From an uncultured Ruminococcus sp. (GTDB lineage: Bacteria; Bacillota; Clostridia; Oscillospirales; Ruminococcaceae), in assembly GCA_937910385.1 (NCBI GenBank), contig CALEPT010000222.1, forward strand, positions 16,924 to 80,923: a stretch of DNA of 64,000 nt, given 5' to 3'. Positions 51,103-61,001 of this stretch are shown piece after piece. The translations under genes were made by a program, and so were the position numbers. The notes under the pieces are model-generated. The model saw only the letters and a list, made by a program, of their open reading frames with translations, was not told where the DNA came from and did no database searches. Position 1 is the stretch's first letter. Each line of letters starts with the position of its first letter.

Positions 51103-51683
51103 CCATGGAAAAGCTGCTTTCAGCCCTTTGTGAGTTTCTGGAAACAGCAATTATCTCGCTGTTTTCAGTCACAATGATATTTTCGATGCTTTTCAGTATA
51201 TCTGTTGTGGACGGAAGCTCAATGGAAGGAACTCTTTTGGCGGGCGATAGGTTTATAATGACTTCGTGGTATACGGCTCCAAAACAGGGCGATATCGTTG
51301 TTATAAATGCCGAGCGGTCGGTGACTCTCGGGGCTGACGGAGAGCTTTCCGAGGGCAGCGGCATGAACTGCCTGATAGTAAAGCGCGTGATAGCAACAGA
51401 GGGGCAGACCGTGGATTTTGATTTCCCTAAAGGTATAGTTTATATTGACGGAGAGGTCTTTCACGAGCCCTATATAAGCGGACTCACCCATACCGATGAG
51501 GGTGCGTTCACTGACAGATACCCGATAACCGTTCCGAAGGGATATGTGTTTGTAATGGGTGATAACAGACGAAATTCCCTTGACAGCCGCTCGTCGCAGT
51601 TGGGATTTGTCGATGAACATGACATATTGGGAAAGGCCCTGCTGCGCATATATCCAATGAGCAGCTTCGGAGGCTTGGAATAG
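51099..51683 (+). CDS. lepB: Signal peptidase I (second of tandem pair)
   Basis: A 194-residue paralogue of the preceding gene, lacking its acidic N-tail. One membrane helix (about 15-36), Ser41 in GSSMEGTL, Lys95 in IVKRVIATEG and MGDNRRNSLDSR are present, so both copies appear active. The ATG overlaps the upstream stop. The pair may split the load or specialise by substrate in a heavily secreting cell, which is inferred. Confidence 0.93.
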   Translation: MTMEKLLSALCEFLETAIISLFSVTMIFSMLFSISVVDGSSMEGTLLAGDRFIMTSWYTAPKQGDIVVINAERSVTLGADGELSEGSGMNCLIVKRVIATEGQTVDFDFPKGIVYIDGEVFHEPYISGLTHTDEGAFTDRYPITVPKGYVFVMGDNRRNSLDSRSSQLGFVDEHDILGKALLRIYPMSSFGGLE

Positions 51684-51705
51684 CCGTCACAGACAGGAGG
51701 CAAGT

Positions 51706-52581
51706 GTGGAAAATACAGATATGAAGCAGATCCAGTGGTTCCCCGGACACATGGCTAAAACAAGGAGACTCATTGGAGCAAATCTGAAGCTTGTTGACGC
51801 GGTCACCGAGATAGTAGACGCAAGAGCACCGCTGAGCAGCCGCAACCCTGAGATGAACTCCATGACAAGAGGCAAGCCGAGGATAGTTCTGCTTAATAAA
51901 TGCGACCTTGCTGACGAGAGAGCCACTCAGCTGTGGATAAATTATTTTAGGAAAAACGGCGCTGAAGCAATTGCCGTTGACTGCAAATCTGGAAAGGGAC
52001 TGAAAAGCTTCCTGCCAGCCGTCAAGACCAAGGTGCTCAAAGAACTCATCGAAAAGCGCGAGCGCGGCGGAATGGTCGGAGCATCGGTGAGGCTGATGAT
52101 AGTGGGGATACCGAACGTCGGGAAGTCCTCGCTGATAAACAGGCTCGCGGGCTCAAAGCGTGCAAAGGTCGAGGACAGACCCGGTGTCACGCGCACAAAA
52201 CAGTGGGTCAAGCTTGACAGCAACACCGAGCTGCTTGATATGCCCGGAGTGCTCTGGCCTAAATTCGAGGATCAGGAGGCGGCGATACGCCTTGCGTTCA
52301 CGGGAGCGATAAGCGATGATATCCTCGACATCGAGACGCTTGCGATGAAGCTGCTGGTATATTTGAAAGAGAATTATCCGCAGTCTCTGACGGAGCGTTA
52401 CAAAATAGAGATGGATGCCGAAGCCTCGGGACTTGAACTGCTTGAAGCTATCGGCAAAAAACGTGGAATGATGATAGCGGGCGGCGAGATAAACACCGAA
52501 CGAGCAGCGATAACGGTACTGGACGAGTTCAGGAGCGGCAAGCTGGGCAGGTTGACCTTAGAGCTTCCGCCAAAGGAGTAA
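51706..52581 (+). CDS. rbgA: Ribosome biogenesis GTPase RbgA (YlqF)
   Basis: A 291-residue circularly permuted GTPase that matures the 50S subunit. The motif order is G4 LLNKCDLAD, G5, then G1 IPNVGKSSL and G3 DMPGVLWP. The N-terminal WFPGHMAK is characteristic. It starts at GTG 51706 with AGGAGG five bases upstream. Confidence 0.95.
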   Translation: MENTDMKQIQWFPGHMAKTRRLIGANLKLVDAVTEIVDARAPLSSRNPEMNSMTRGKPRIVLLNKCDLADERATQLWINYFRKNGAEAIAVDCKSGKGLKSFLPAVKTKVLKELIEKRERGGMVGASVRLMIVGIPNVGKSSLINRLAGSKRAKVEDRPGVTRTKQWVKLDSNTELLDMPGVLWPKFEDQEAAIRLAFTGAISDDILDIETLAMKLLVYLKENYPQSLTERYKIEMDAEASGLELLEAIGKKRGMMIAGGEINTERAAITVLDEFRSGKLGRLTLELPPKE

Positions 52582-52583
52582 TT

Positions 52584-53207
52584 ATGGCAAGGACAGTGCT
52601 CCACAGGGAGCTTTTCGACTATGATTCACAGCTTCGTACGCAGTATCCTGTTATCTGCGGAGTCGATGAAGCAGGAAGAGGACCTCTTGCGGGGGATGTT
52701 TACGCTGCTGCGGTCATTCTCAGCGACGGCGTGCTGATTGACTATCTCAATGACAGCAAGAAGATATCCGAATCTCGCCGCGAGAAGCTATATGATGAGA
52801 TAATCGAAAAATCGGATGCCTACTGTATAGCGACCGCTTCTGTTGAGGAGATAGATACGTTAAACATTTTGCAGGCAGCATTGCTTGCGATGAAAAGAGC
52901 GGTCGAGGGACTTGGCATAGTGCCTGACCTTGCGCTCATTGACGGCAATAAGCTCCCCGATATAAGCTGTGAGGCAAGATATGTAATAAAGGGAGACGCG
53001 ACCTCCGCTTCAATTTCGGCTGCCTCCATACTTGCAAAGGTAGCCCGTGACCGCTACATGAGAGAGCTTGCGGAAAAATATCCGCATTATGCTTTTGAAA
53101 AGCACAAGGGCTACGGCACGAAGCTCCACTATCAAATGCTTGAAAAATACGGCATATCGGACGTTCACAGGAAGACCTTCTTGAAAAAGCTCTATGAAAA
53201 GCAGTGA
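52584..53207 (+). CDS. rnhB: Ribonuclease HII
   Basis: A 207-residue nuclease that removes RNA from RNA-DNA hybrids and single ribonucleotides from DNA. The catalytic Asp-Glu pair is in CGVDEAGRGPLAG, with a further Asp in LIDGNKLP. AAAGGAG is five bases before the ATG. It overlaps yraN by 14 bases, the usual neighbour. Confidence 0.96.
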   Translation: MARTVLHRELFDYDSQLRTQYPVICGVDEAGRGPLAGDVYAAAVILSDGVLIDYLNDSKKISESRREKLYDEIIEKSDAYCIATASVEEIDTLNILQAALLAMKRAVEGLGIVPDLALIDGNKLPDISCEARYVIKGDATSASISAASILAKVARDRYMRELAEKYPHYAFEKHKGYGTKLHYQMLEKYGISDVHRKTFLKKLYEKQ

Positions 53208-53571
53208 GATAGGAAAACTCGGGGAGGATAGCGTGTGCGCCTATCTGACCGAGAGAGGATATACTATATCTGCGCGGAATTATCGCATAAAGGGCGGAGA
53301 GATAGATATAATTGCCGAAGACGGAGACTATATAGCATTTGTAGAGGTAAAGACTCGTAAGCCGCAAAGTCTCGTAAGCGGATTTGACGCCGTGACCAAA
53401 CGAAAAAAAGGGCTCGTTATACGGGCTGCAAGCGATTATTGCTGTAAACACCCGACTATTTTACAGCCGCGCTTCGACGTTGCGCAGGTCATTGTTGACG
53501 CAGGCAGGGTGATCGGCATTGATTATATAACAAACGCCTATGACACAACAGGCTATAACTACATTTTCTGA
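53194..53571 (+). CDS. YraN/UPF0102 endonuclease-like protein
   Basis: A 125-residue protein with the restriction-endonuclease fold. The catalytic-type motif is GEIDIIAEDGDYIAFVEVKTR (Asp then Glu-x-Lys), with an N-terminal GKLGEDSVCAYL helix. The cellular role is not settled. It overlaps rnhB by 14 bases, so its expression is coupled. Confidence 0.9.
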   Translation: MKSSEIGKLGEDSVCAYLTERGYTISARNYRIKGGEIDIIAEDGDYIAFVEVKTRKPQSLVSGFDAVTKRKKGLVIRAASDYCCKHPTILQPRFDVAQVIVDAGRVIGIDYITNAYDTTGYNYIF

Positions 53572-53582
53572 AGGGTGATATT

Positions 53583-55076
53583 ATGTTTTATAACAGCACA
53601 AGAAACAGCGATGTAAAGGTAAACAGCGCTCAGGCTATCACACAGGGCATTTCTGCCGACGGCGGACTCTTTGTCCCCGAGGAGATACCCGTTCTTACTC
53701 CGGATGAGATAAAGGCTGTCGGCGAGATGAAGTATGCCGACAAGGCAGCTTTTGTTTTCTCGAAGTTCCTTACCGACTTTACCGAGGCGGAGATACGCTA
53801 CTGCACCGACAATGCCTACAGCACGAAGAATTTCGAGACCGAGTGCATTGCTGAGATAGCGCATCTCTTCGACGGCACATATATGCTCGAGCTCTGGCAC
53901 GGACCGACCTGTGCATTCAAGGATATGGCGCTTCAGATACTGCCATATTTTCTTACGACTTCGGCAAAGAAAATAAACCTTGACAAGAAGATAGTTATAC
54001 TTGTTGCCACCTCCGGAGATACGGGTAAAGCAGCACTTGAGGGATTCAAGGACGTTGAGGGAACTTCTATCCTCGTGTTCTACCCCGAGGACGGAGTAAG
54101 CCCAATGCAGAAGCGACAGATGAAGACTCAGGAGGGCAATAATGTAGGTGTTTGTGCTCTCAAGGGCAATTTCGACGACTGCCAGAACGGAGTAAAAGCT
54201 ATATTCACGGATAGCGAGGTCAAAAAGGCGCTTGACGATAACGGCATGATGTTTTCGAGCGCGAACTCGATCAACTGGGGCAGACTTGTTCCGCAGATAG
54301 TTTACTACATATCGGCTTATGCAGAACTTGTAAAGGACGGAGAGATAGCTCTTGGCGAGAAGGTGAACATCGTTGTCCCCACAGGTAATTTCGGAAATAT
54401 CCTCGCGGCTTATTACGCTAAGCACATGGGCATTCCTGTAAACAAGCTTATCTGTGCTTCAAATATCAACAATGTCCTCACTGACTTCATAAATACAGGC
54501 GTTTACGACAGGAACAGACAATTCTATGCAACTGTTTCGCCATCTATGGATATTCTCATTTCGAGTAACCTTGAAAGACTTCTGTACATTATGACAGACA
54601 AGAACGACAAGCTCATCAATGAGTGGTTCGGCAAACTTGCCGCCGAGGGTAAATATGAGGTCTCCGACGATGTAAAGGCGAAACTGCTCGATGAGTTCAG
54701 CGCAGGCTACTGCGACGATGAGCATACCAAAGCTGCGATACACGAGATATATGAAAAATATTCCTATACCTGCGACACTCATACCGCTGTAGCAGTAAAG
54801 GTATATGAGGATTACAAGAAGTCAACGGGAGATACTACAAAGACTATTATAGCTTCCACTGCGAGTCCTTATAAGTTCAGCGCGGCTGTGCTCGAATCTC
54901 TTGAGGGAAAAAATTCCGATATCAGCGAATATGACAAGGTAGACCGCATTGCAGAGCTCTCAAAGCTGCCTGTTCCTGCAGCTCTCGCAGATCTCAAGAA
55001 CAAGCCCGAGCGCTTTGGCGACGTTATAGCAAAGGACGACCAGAAGTCGTATGTCCTTGGTACGCTGGGAATTTAA
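53583..55076 (+). CDS. thrC: Threonine synthase
   Basis: A 497-residue PLP enzyme that converts O-phosphohomoserine to threonine. The PLP lysine is in PTCAFKDMALQ, the phosphate loop in TSGDTGKAALEG and PTGNFGN. The length fits the longer bacterial subclass. GGGTGAT precedes the ATG. The link to the upstream ribosome genes is only by proximity (11 bases). Confidence 0.96.
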   Translation: MFYNSTRNSDVKVNSAQAITQGISADGGLFVPEEIPVLTPDEIKAVGEMKYADKAAFVFSKFLTDFTEAEIRYCTDNAYSTKNFETECIAEIAHLFDGTYMLELWHGPTCAFKDMALQILPYFLTTSAKKINLDKKIVILVATSGDTGKAALEGFKDVEGTSILVFYPEDGVSPMQKRQMKTQEGNNVGVCALKGNFDDCQNGVKAIFTDSEVKKALDDNGMMFSSANSINWGRLVPQIVYYISAYAELVKDGEIALGEKVNIVVPTGNFGNILAAYYAKHMGIPVNKLICASNINNVLTDFINTGVYDRNRQFYATVSPSMDILISSNLERLLYIMTDKNDKLINEWFGKLAAEGKYEVSDDVKAKLLDEFSAGYCDDEHTKAAIHEIYEKYSYTCDTHTAVAVKVYEDYKKSTGDTTKTIIASTASPYKFSAAVLESLEGKNSDISEYDKVDRIAELSKLPVPAALADLKNKPERFGDVIAKDDQKSYVLGTLGI

Positions 55077-55078
55077 AG

Positions 55079-55777
55079 ATGAGTCTGTATGTATTGGCAG
55101 ACCTGCACCTGTGCTTTGGAGACCCTTCAAAAACAATGAGCATATTCTCAGGGTGGACGAATTATCAGGAGCTTATAGAGAAAAATTGGACAGAGCTCGT
55201 CCGCGATGAGGACACTATCGTTCTCCCGGGAGATATCTCTTGGGGAATGTCATTGAGCGGAGCAGCTGCGGACTTTCGGTTCATCGAATCTCTTCCCGGG
55301 ACCAAGATAATCATCAAGGGAAACCACGATTACTGGTGGACTACAAAGAAGAAGATGGAGGAATTTCTCGCCTCAGAGGGCTGTGAGTCAATAAAGATAC
55401 TGCACAATAACCATTACCGCTATGCAGAGTACGGTATCTGTGGGACAAGAGGCTGGGTCAACGGCACCGATACTAAGGATGAGCAGGACGAAAAGGTGCT
55501 GCGACGCGAGGTACAGCGGCTCGAGACCTCTATACAGTCCGCCTTGAAAGAAAAGCTTACACCGATAGTATTTCTGCATTATCCGCCAATTTTCGGCGCA
55601 AATTTCAATTATGACATTCTTGATGTGCTTTACAGGTATAAGATAAAGGACTGCTATTATGGACATATCCATGGAAGATCGGCGCATGATTTGTGCGTGA
55701 AAAATACATATGACGGGATAAATTTCCATCTTATCGCAGGTGATTATCTACAATTTGCTCCTGAAAAAGTAATGTGA
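55079..55777 (+). CDS. Calcineurin-like metallophosphoesterase
   Basis: A 232-residue phosphoesterase. Metal-binding motifs are LADLHLCFG (Asp, His), GDISWGMS (Asp), KGNHDYWW (Asn, His) and the late GHIHGRSAH. The substrate is unknown. It begins two bases after the thrC stop, so it is probably in the same transcript. Confidence 0.88.
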   Translation: MSLYVLADLHLCFGDPSKTMSIFSGWTNYQELIEKNWTELVRDEDTIVLPGDISWGMSLSGAAADFRFIESLPGTKIIIKGNHDYWWTTKKKMEEFLASEGCESIKILHNNHYRYAEYGICGTRGWVNGTDTKDEQDEKVLRREVQRLETSIQSALKEKLTPIVFLHYPPIFGANFNYDILDVLYRYKIKDCYYGHIHGRSAHDLCVKNTYDGINFHLIAGDYLQFAPEKVM

Positions 55778-55828
55778 TTTGTGCATAATGCAGAAGTGAA
55801 AAAAATCTATAGAAAAATTTTTTTAAAT

Positions 55829-55838
55829 GTGGTATAAT
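55829..55838 (+). promoter_or_regulatory. Extended -10 promoter for tig
   Basis: TGTGG-TATAAT (-10 at 55833-55838) has an extended -10 TG but only a weak -35 (TAGAAA region). It lies about 40 bases before the tig start. Confidence 0.55.
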
Positions 55839-55879
55839 ATACCAAGTATGTTATATAAATAATGGAGGACGTATTTATC

Positions 55880-57187
55880 ATGAGTTTAAAATCATCAACA
55901 AAAACAGATGTGAACACTACAGAGCTGGTAATTTCTATCGATCCCGAGGCTTTTGAGGCAGCCGTTGAAAAGGAGTATCAGCGCCAGAAAAAGAATATCC
56001 AGATAAAAGGTTTCAGAAAGGGTAAGGTTTCCCGTAAGCTTGCTGAAAAAGAGTTCGGCGAAGGTGCATTCTATGAGGGAGCTATCAACTCGCTCCTCGG
56101 ACCCGAGATCGATGCTGCTGTTAAGGAGACCGGTCTCGTTCTCGTTGACAGACCCAATGTTGAGGTAACTTCCATTGATAAGGCAGAGGGCGTTGAGCTC
56201 AAGGCGGTTTGCGTAACTAAGCCTGAAATAGAGATCTCCGATTACAAGGGTATAAAGGCTCCCAAGGAGGTCAAGGAGATAACCGAGGACGATATCAACA
56301 ATCAGATAGATATTATCAGAAAGAAGAATGCACGTATCGTTTCCGTTGATGACAGAGCAGCTCAGCTCGGCGATGAGGTCATCATTGACTTCGAGGGCTT
56401 TTTCGGAGACGAGCCTTTCGAGGGCGGCAAGGGTGAGGATCACCCCTTAAAGCTCGGCAGCGGACAGTTTATCCCCGGCTTTGAAGATCAGATCGTAGGT
56501 CATAACATCGGCGATGAATTCGACGTTACAGTTACTTTCCCCGAGGATTATCAGATGACTGATTATGCCGGCAAGGAAGCTGTTTTCAAGTGCAAGCTCA
56601 AGGCTATCAGCTATGAGGAGCTTCCTGAGATCAACGATGATCTCGTAAAGGACGCTACAGAGTTTGATACAGTTGAAGAATACAGAGCAGATATCAAGGA
56701 GAAGCTTGAGGAGGCTGCTGTAAATCAGGCTGACTCTGCTTTTGAAAACGCTCTTATGAATGCTCTTATCGAGAAAGTAGAAGCTCCTATCCCGAACTGT
56801 ATGTTCGAGCAGAGAATAGACGCCCTCATGCGTTCATTCGAGCAGCAGCTCCAGCAGCAGGGTATGGATCTCAAGCTCTACTTCCAGTACACAGGTATGG
56901 ACACAGATTCATTCAGAGAGACATACCGCGACAGAGCAGTAAATGAAGTAAAGCTCAGACTTGCTCTTGAGAAGATCGCAGAGCTTGAGAATATCGAGCC
57001 TTCAGAGGATGATATCAACAATGGTCTTGCAGATGTTGCGGCGGCTAATAATATGGACGTTGAAACTGTAAAGAGATTCATTCCTCTTCAGGATTATATC
57101 GAAGATCTTAGAGTACAGAAGGCAGTTGATATCGTTAAGGAAAATGCTGTGGTAGATAATAGTTCTGTTGAAGAAAAGGCTGAATAA
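55880..57187 (+). CDS. tig: Trigger factor
   Basis: A 435-residue ribosome-bound chaperone and prolyl isomerase. The ribosome-docking loop is GFRKGKVS, where the usual final Pro is Ser. An FKBP-like domain (GDEVIIDFEGFFGDEPFEGG to LPGF-type FIPGFED) and a helical C-terminal domain follow. ATG 55880 is chosen because the earlier ATG at 55862 contains the GGAGG ribosome site. It precedes clpP and clpX, the standard order. Confidence 0.96.
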   Translation: MSLKSSTKTDVNTTELVISIDPEAFEAAVEKEYQRQKKNIQIKGFRKGKVSRKLAEKEFGEGAFYEGAINSLLGPEIDAAVKETGLVLVDRPNVEVTSIDKAEGVELKAVCVTKPEIEISDYKGIKAPKEVKEITEDDINNQIDIIRKKNARIVSVDDRAAQLGDEVIIDFEGFFGDEPFEGGKGEDHPLKLGSGQFIPGFEDQIVGHNIGDEFDVTVTFPEDYQMTDYAGKEAVFKCKLKAISYEELPEINDDLVKDATEFDTVEEYRADIKEKLEEAAVNQADSAFENALMNALIEKVEAPIPNCMFEQRIDALMRSFEQQLQQQGMDLKLYFQYTGMDTDSFRETYRDRAVNEVKLRLALEKIAELENIEPSEDDINNGLADVAAANNMDVETVKRFIPLQDYIEDLRVQKAVDIVKENAVVDNSSVEEKAE

Positions 57188-57205
57188 TCATATTTTACTT
57201 ATAAT

Positions 57206-57240
57206 GTTGTCCCGCAGCTTATTGTGGGACAACTGTTTTT
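57206..57240 (+). terminator. Terminator between tig and clpP
   Basis: GTTGTCCC (57206-57213) pairs with GGGACAAC (57226-57233), followed by TGTTTTT. clpP follows after 20 bases with no separate promoter seen, so termination is probably partial. Confidence 0.75.
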
Positions 57241-57259
57241 AAAGAAAGGGCGATGAAAA

Positions 57260-57850
57260 ATGAGTAGTTTAGTACCTTATGTCGTTGAACAGACAAGCAG
57301 AGGCGAAAGATCATATGATATTTTCTCCAGATTGCTTAACGACAGAATAATTATGCTTTCCGATCAGGTAAATGATACCACGGCAAGCCTTGTAGTTGCA
57401 CAGCTTCTATATCTTGAAAGTCAGGATACCGAAAAGGACATTTCACTGTATATCAACAGTCCCGGGGGCTCAATAACTTCGGGCATGGCAATCTATGATA
57501 CCATGCAGTATATCAAGTGTGATGTTTCCACGATATGCATCGGTATGGCAGCTTCTATGGGAGCATTTCTCCTTGCCGCAGGCACAAAAGGCAAGCGTTT
57601 CGCGCTGCCCAACAGTGAGATAATGATACACCAGCCCCTTATCTCTGGCGGATTATCCGGACAGTGTACAGACATCAAGATACACTCCGATCATCTGGTA
57701 AGAATACGTCAAAGAATGAATGAAATGCTCTCCGCCAACACCGGAAAGCCCATTGAACAGGTTCAGCAGGACACCGAGCGCGATAATTACATGACCGCTC
57801 AGGAAGCCCTCGAATACGGTCTTATAGACAAGGTCATAGAAAAAAGGTAG
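57260..57850 (+). CDS. clpP: ATP-dependent Clp protease proteolytic subunit
   Basis: A 196-residue serine protease that forms a tetradecameric barrel. The catalytic Ser is in GMAASMGAF, His in MIHQP and Asp in the QQDTERDN segment. It works with ClpX, encoded nine bases downstream, and probably with the Clp ATPase at 61002. Confidence 0.97.
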   Translation: MSSLVPYVVEQTSRGERSYDIFSRLLNDRIIMLSDQVNDTTASLVVAQLLYLESQDTEKDISLYINSPGGSITSGMAIYDTMQYIKCDVSTICIGMAASMGAFLLAAGTKGKRFALPNSEIMIHQPLISGGLSGQCTDIKIHSDHLVRIRQRMNEMLSANTGKPIEQVQQDTERDNYMTAQEALEYGLIDKVIEKR

Positions 57851-57859
57851 GTTTTTTAA

Positions 57860-59149
57860 ATGGCTGAAACTTTTAAATCGTGCAGCTTCTGCGGAAAAGG
57901 CGAAAACCGCGTACACAGTATGTTTTCCGCCGGAACTGCAAATATATGCGATGAATGTGTATGCTATTGCTATGAAATGCTTTATGGTCCCGGGATAGCC
58001 AAGGCTCACCGCAAGGCTGCAAAGACAGAAACAGAAGGTGATCTTTCTTCAATGAAGCTTCTGAAGCCCGTAGAGATAAAGACTTTTCTTGACGAGTATG
58101 TCATCGGGCAGGACGATGCGAAAATATCTCTTGCAGTAGCCGTTTACAATCACTATAAGCGCATAATGAGTCAGGACTCCGAAACGGACGAAAAGGACGG
58201 CGACGGCGTAGAACTGCAGAAGAGCAATGTGCTGCTTCTCGGACCTACCGGAGTCGGAAAGACTTTCCTCGCACAGACACTTGCGAAGCTGCTGAATGTA
58301 CCGTTCGCTATTGCAGATGCAACGACTATAACCGAAGCAGGCTATGTCGGTGATGATGTTGAGAACGTACTTCTGCGCCTCATTCAGGCAGCGGATTTTG
58401 ATATCAAGGCAGCGGAGCGCGGTATAATCTACATCGACGAGATAGATAAGATAGCAAGGAAGTCCGAGAACACTTCGCTTACCCGTGATGTAAGCGGTGA
58501 GGGAGTTCAACAGGCTCTTCTCAAGATAATCGAGGGAACTGTTTCAAATGTTCCTCCTCAAGGGGGCAGAAAGCACCCCAATCAGGAGGTCATACAGATA
58601 AATACTAAGAATATCCTGTTTATCTGCGGCGGAGCTTTCGACGGACTTGAGCGTCAGATACAGAAGCGTATAGGCAAAGCGCCTATCGGTTTCGGCGGAG
58701 AAATAAAGTCCCACACCGAGGAAAAGGACAATATCTTCAAAAAGGTCATTCCTAAGGATCTCGTAAAATTCGGAATGGTGCCCGAATTTGTCGGAAGACT
58801 TCCTGTAATTTCAGTTCTTGAGGAGCTTGATGAAGCTTCGCTTGTAAGAATACTTACAGAGCCGAAAAATGCGCTTATCAAGCAGTACAAGAAGCTTTTC
58901 CACTACGATGATATCGAGCTCGAAATAGAGGATGACGCTCTCATCGAGATAGCCAAAAAAGCTATCTCCCAGAAAACGGGAGCTCGCGGGCTGCGTTCTA
59001 TACTCGAGAGTATATTAAAGCAGACTATGTTTGCTGTACCATCTGACGGAAGCATTGCAAAGGTCACAGTCACAGCTGACTGCGTTATAAACAATACGCA
59101 GCCTGTTATTATAAACAGACGCAATAAGGCAGTCACACTGGCACAATAA
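57860..59149 (+). CDS. clpX: ATP-dependent Clp protease ATP-binding subunit ClpX
   Basis: A 429-residue AAA+ unfoldase. The N-terminal zinc domain has CSFCGKG and CDEC, followed by Walker [10 protein letters not shown], Walker [10 protein letters not shown] and the ClpP-binding loop (IGF) in the KAPIGFGGE segment. It delivers tagged substrates to ClpP. Confidence 0.97.
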   Translation: MAETFKSCSFCGKGENRVHSMFSAGTANICDECVCYCYEMLYGPGIAKAHRKAAKTETEGDLSSMKLLKPVEIKTFLDEYVIGQDDAKISLAVAVYNHYKRIMSQDSETDEKDGDGVELQKSNVLLLGPTGVGKTFLAQTLAKLLNVPFAIADATTITEAGYVGDDVENVLLRLIQAADFDIKAAERGIIYIDEIDKIARKSENTSLTRDVSGEGVQQALLKIIEGTVSNVPPQGGRKHPNQEVIQINTKNILFICGGAFDGLERQIQKRIGKAPIGFGGEIKSHTEEKDNIFKKVIPKDLVKFGMVPEFVGRLPVISVLEELDEASLVRILTEPKNALIKQYKKLFHYDDIELEIEDDALIEIAKKAISQKTGARGLRSILESILKQTMFAVPSDGSIAKVTVTADCVINNTQPVIINRRNKAVTLAQ

Positions 59150-59160
59150 TTAAGATATCA

Positions 59161-59189
59161 GCGGAGAGCTTCCGGGAGGAGTTCTCCGC
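59161..59189 (+). terminator. Hairpin after clpX
   Basis: GCGGAGA (59161-59167) pairs with TCTCCGC (59183-59189) but only a short ATTT follows, so it is a weak terminator or processing site before the MATE gene. Confidence 0.45.
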
Positions 59190-59211
59190 ATTTGGTTATG
59201 TGAGATCAATT

Positions 59212-60621
59212 ATGACAAATAATTTCAGAAAAAAATATATAGGCAATCGTTTATTTTACAAGAATGTTCTCGGCATAGTAGTTCCTATGATATTGCAGAA
59301 TTTAGTTACAAATTTCGTCAGTATGATAGATAATATAATGGTCGGACAAACCGGAACTGAACAGATGAACGGTGTTTCCATCGTAAATCAGTTCATATTT
59401 ATTTTCAATATCACGATATTCGGAGCAGTTTCGGGTCCCGGAATATTTGGTGCACAGTTTTTTGGAAAAGGTGACAGCGAAGGGCAGAAATACACATTCC
59501 GTTTCAGATTGATAATATGTACACTGATAATAGCGATAGCAGGCATTATATTCTGTGCCTTCAATTCACAGCTGATCTCGCTGTACATCAGCAAGAATGA
59601 TGATCCTATGCAGATCGCTAAAACACTCCGATACGGCAAACGTTACATGGAGATAATGCTCATAGGACTTTTTCCGTTCGGTGTCGGACAGGCATATGCG
59701 AGCGTTATCAGAGAATGCGGAGAAACAAAGATCCCCATGATCGGAGCAATGTCTGCGGTGGGTGTAAATCTGATACTTGATTATGGGCTTATCTTCGGCA
59801 AGCTTGGAATGCCGCAAATAGGAGTTTCAGGAGCTGCTATAGCTACAGTGGTTTCAAAATTTATTGAAGCAGTGATAATAATCATATGGGCACACAAACA
59901 TACGGAGCGCAATAGATATATAACGGGGCTTTACAGGGGCTTTAAGATACCGAAACAGCTCATGATTGATATGATAAAAAAGGGTCTTCCTCTTCTGATG
60001 AATGAATTTCTGTGGGTAGCCGGAATGTCTGTCATTGCCCAGTGCTATTCCGTGAGGGGACTCGATGTCGTTGCGGCAAGGAATATAGCATCTACTCTTA
60101 CAAACCTGTTTTCTGCCGTATATATCCAAATGGGAGCGGCGATCGCAATAATTGTCGGTGCGCGTCTGGGAGCGGGCAGGCTTAGCGAGGCGAGGGACAT
60201 TGATAACAAACTGCTATTTTTCGCAGTTGCTTGTTCTGCGGGTGCTGCAGTTGTTTCGCTGCCTTTTGCTATATTTTTTCCAAATCTGTATAATACTGAT
60301 GAAAACATAAAGTTGCTCGCCGCGTATATGATAATCGTACAGGCTGCGGCAATGCCACTGTGGTCTTACACAAATGCCTGTTATTTCACACTCAGGAGCG
60401 GCGGCAGGACGGGTATAACGTTTCTGTTTGATTTTGGTTTTACATGGCTGATAATGATACCGCTTGGCTTTGCACTGGTATATCTGACGAATTTAAGCAT
60501 TTATGTAATTTTCGCAGCAGTTACCCTTTCTGAGATCATAAAAGTATTCATTGGGTATTTTATGGTTCGCAGCGATATCTGGATCAATAATATCGTAGAT
60601 GATGACCTTGCGCAGAATTAA
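59212..60621 (+). CDS. MATE-family multidrug/metabolite exporter
   Basis: A 469-residue membrane protein with twelve helices in two homologous halves, matching the MATE family. Conserved segments are MIDNIMVGQTG near the N-terminus and NDPMQ-type loop residues, plus GARLGAGRLSEARD in the second half. Substrates are probably cationic compounds, exported by Na+ or H+ antiport. The GTG at 59200 lacks a ribosome site, so ATG 59212 is preferred, though its own site is weak. Confidence 0.88.
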   Translation: MTNNFRKKYIGNRLFYKNVLGIVVPMILQNLVTNFVSMIDNIMVGQTGTEQMNGVSIVNQFIFIFNITIFGAVSGPGIFGAQFFGKGDSEGQKYTFRFRLIICTLIIAIAGIIFCAFNSQLISLYISKNDDPMQIAKTLRYGKRYMEIMLIGLFPFGVGQAYASVIRECGETKIPMIGAMSAVGVNLILDYGLIFGKLGMPQIGVSGAAIATVVSKFIEAVIIIIWAHKHTERNRYITGLYRGFKIPKQLMIDMIKKGLPLLMNEFLWVAGMSVIAQCYSVRGLDVVAARNIASTLTNLFSAVYIQMGAAIAIIVGARLGAGRLSEARDIDNKLLFFAVACSAGAAVVSLPFAIFFPNLYNTDENIKLLAAYMIIVQAAAMPLWSYTNACYFTLRSGGRTGITFLFDFGFTWLIMIPLGFALVYLTNLSIYVIFAAVTLSEIIKVFIGYFMVRSDIWINNIVDDDLAQN

Positions 60622-60666
60622 ACCGTGCGGTATCCGGGAGCTCTCCGGTTGCCGCACGGTTTTTAT
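60621..60666. terminator. Strong terminator after the MATE gene
   Basis: AACCGTGCGG (60621-60630) pairs with CCGCACGGTT (60652-60661), with an inner CCGG/CCGG stem, followed by TTTTATT. It also lies after the minus-strand miniprotein gene and may serve both strands. Confidence 0.9.
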
Positions 60667-60693
60667 TCAGACAAAGCTAAAATGTCTTTAATT

Positions 60694-60828
60694 TCAGCAT
60701 CCGCATCCGCATCCGTTGTTGCCGCCGCAGTCATTGTCGTTGCCGCAGCCGTTGCAGAGAATGAGGAAGAGAAGTATCAGAAGAATGATACACCAGCAGT
60801 TATTTCCTCCGAAGCATGAATTACACAT
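60694..60828 (-). CDS. 44-residue Cys/Gly-rich miniprotein with one membrane helix
   Basis: A 44-residue reading frame (ATG at 60826-60828, TGA at 60694-60696) with a well-spaced AAGGAG (60838-60843, nine bases upstream). The N-terminus MCNSCFGGNNCWC and the C-terminus with CNGCG, CGGNNG and a closing GCGCGC flank a 12-residue hydrophobic stretch (IILLILLFLILC). Eleven cysteines lie on the two ends. It was not recognised as a named family, though it recalls short Gly/Cys-rich proteins of Clostridia. It is too short for ordinary reading-frame searches. A role in metal binding or a lanthionine-free peptide is possible, but unproven. Confidence 0.7.
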   Translation of the reverse strand: MCNSCFGGNNCWCIILLILLFLILCNGCGNDNDCGGNNGCGCGC

Positions 60829-61001
60829 AAAGAACATCTCCTTAAATATGAATGTATTTGAAGCGCTTTCTGCGTTTCATAGTACATAGTATGCTGCGGC
60901 GAAAATTGTGTTACAAAATTTTGCAGCATTTGCACTTTCGACTGTTATCGCACGAAAATAGTGGCATAATATTATCAGATGTTATTCAGGAGGGTGCGAT
61001 A

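Noticed and set aside
60625..60819. Plus-strand 64-codon frame after the MATE gene
   Set aside because: It lies in a terminator and antisense to the Cys-rich miniprotein, which has a good ribosome site; the Ala/Val repeats mirror Cys/Gly codons.
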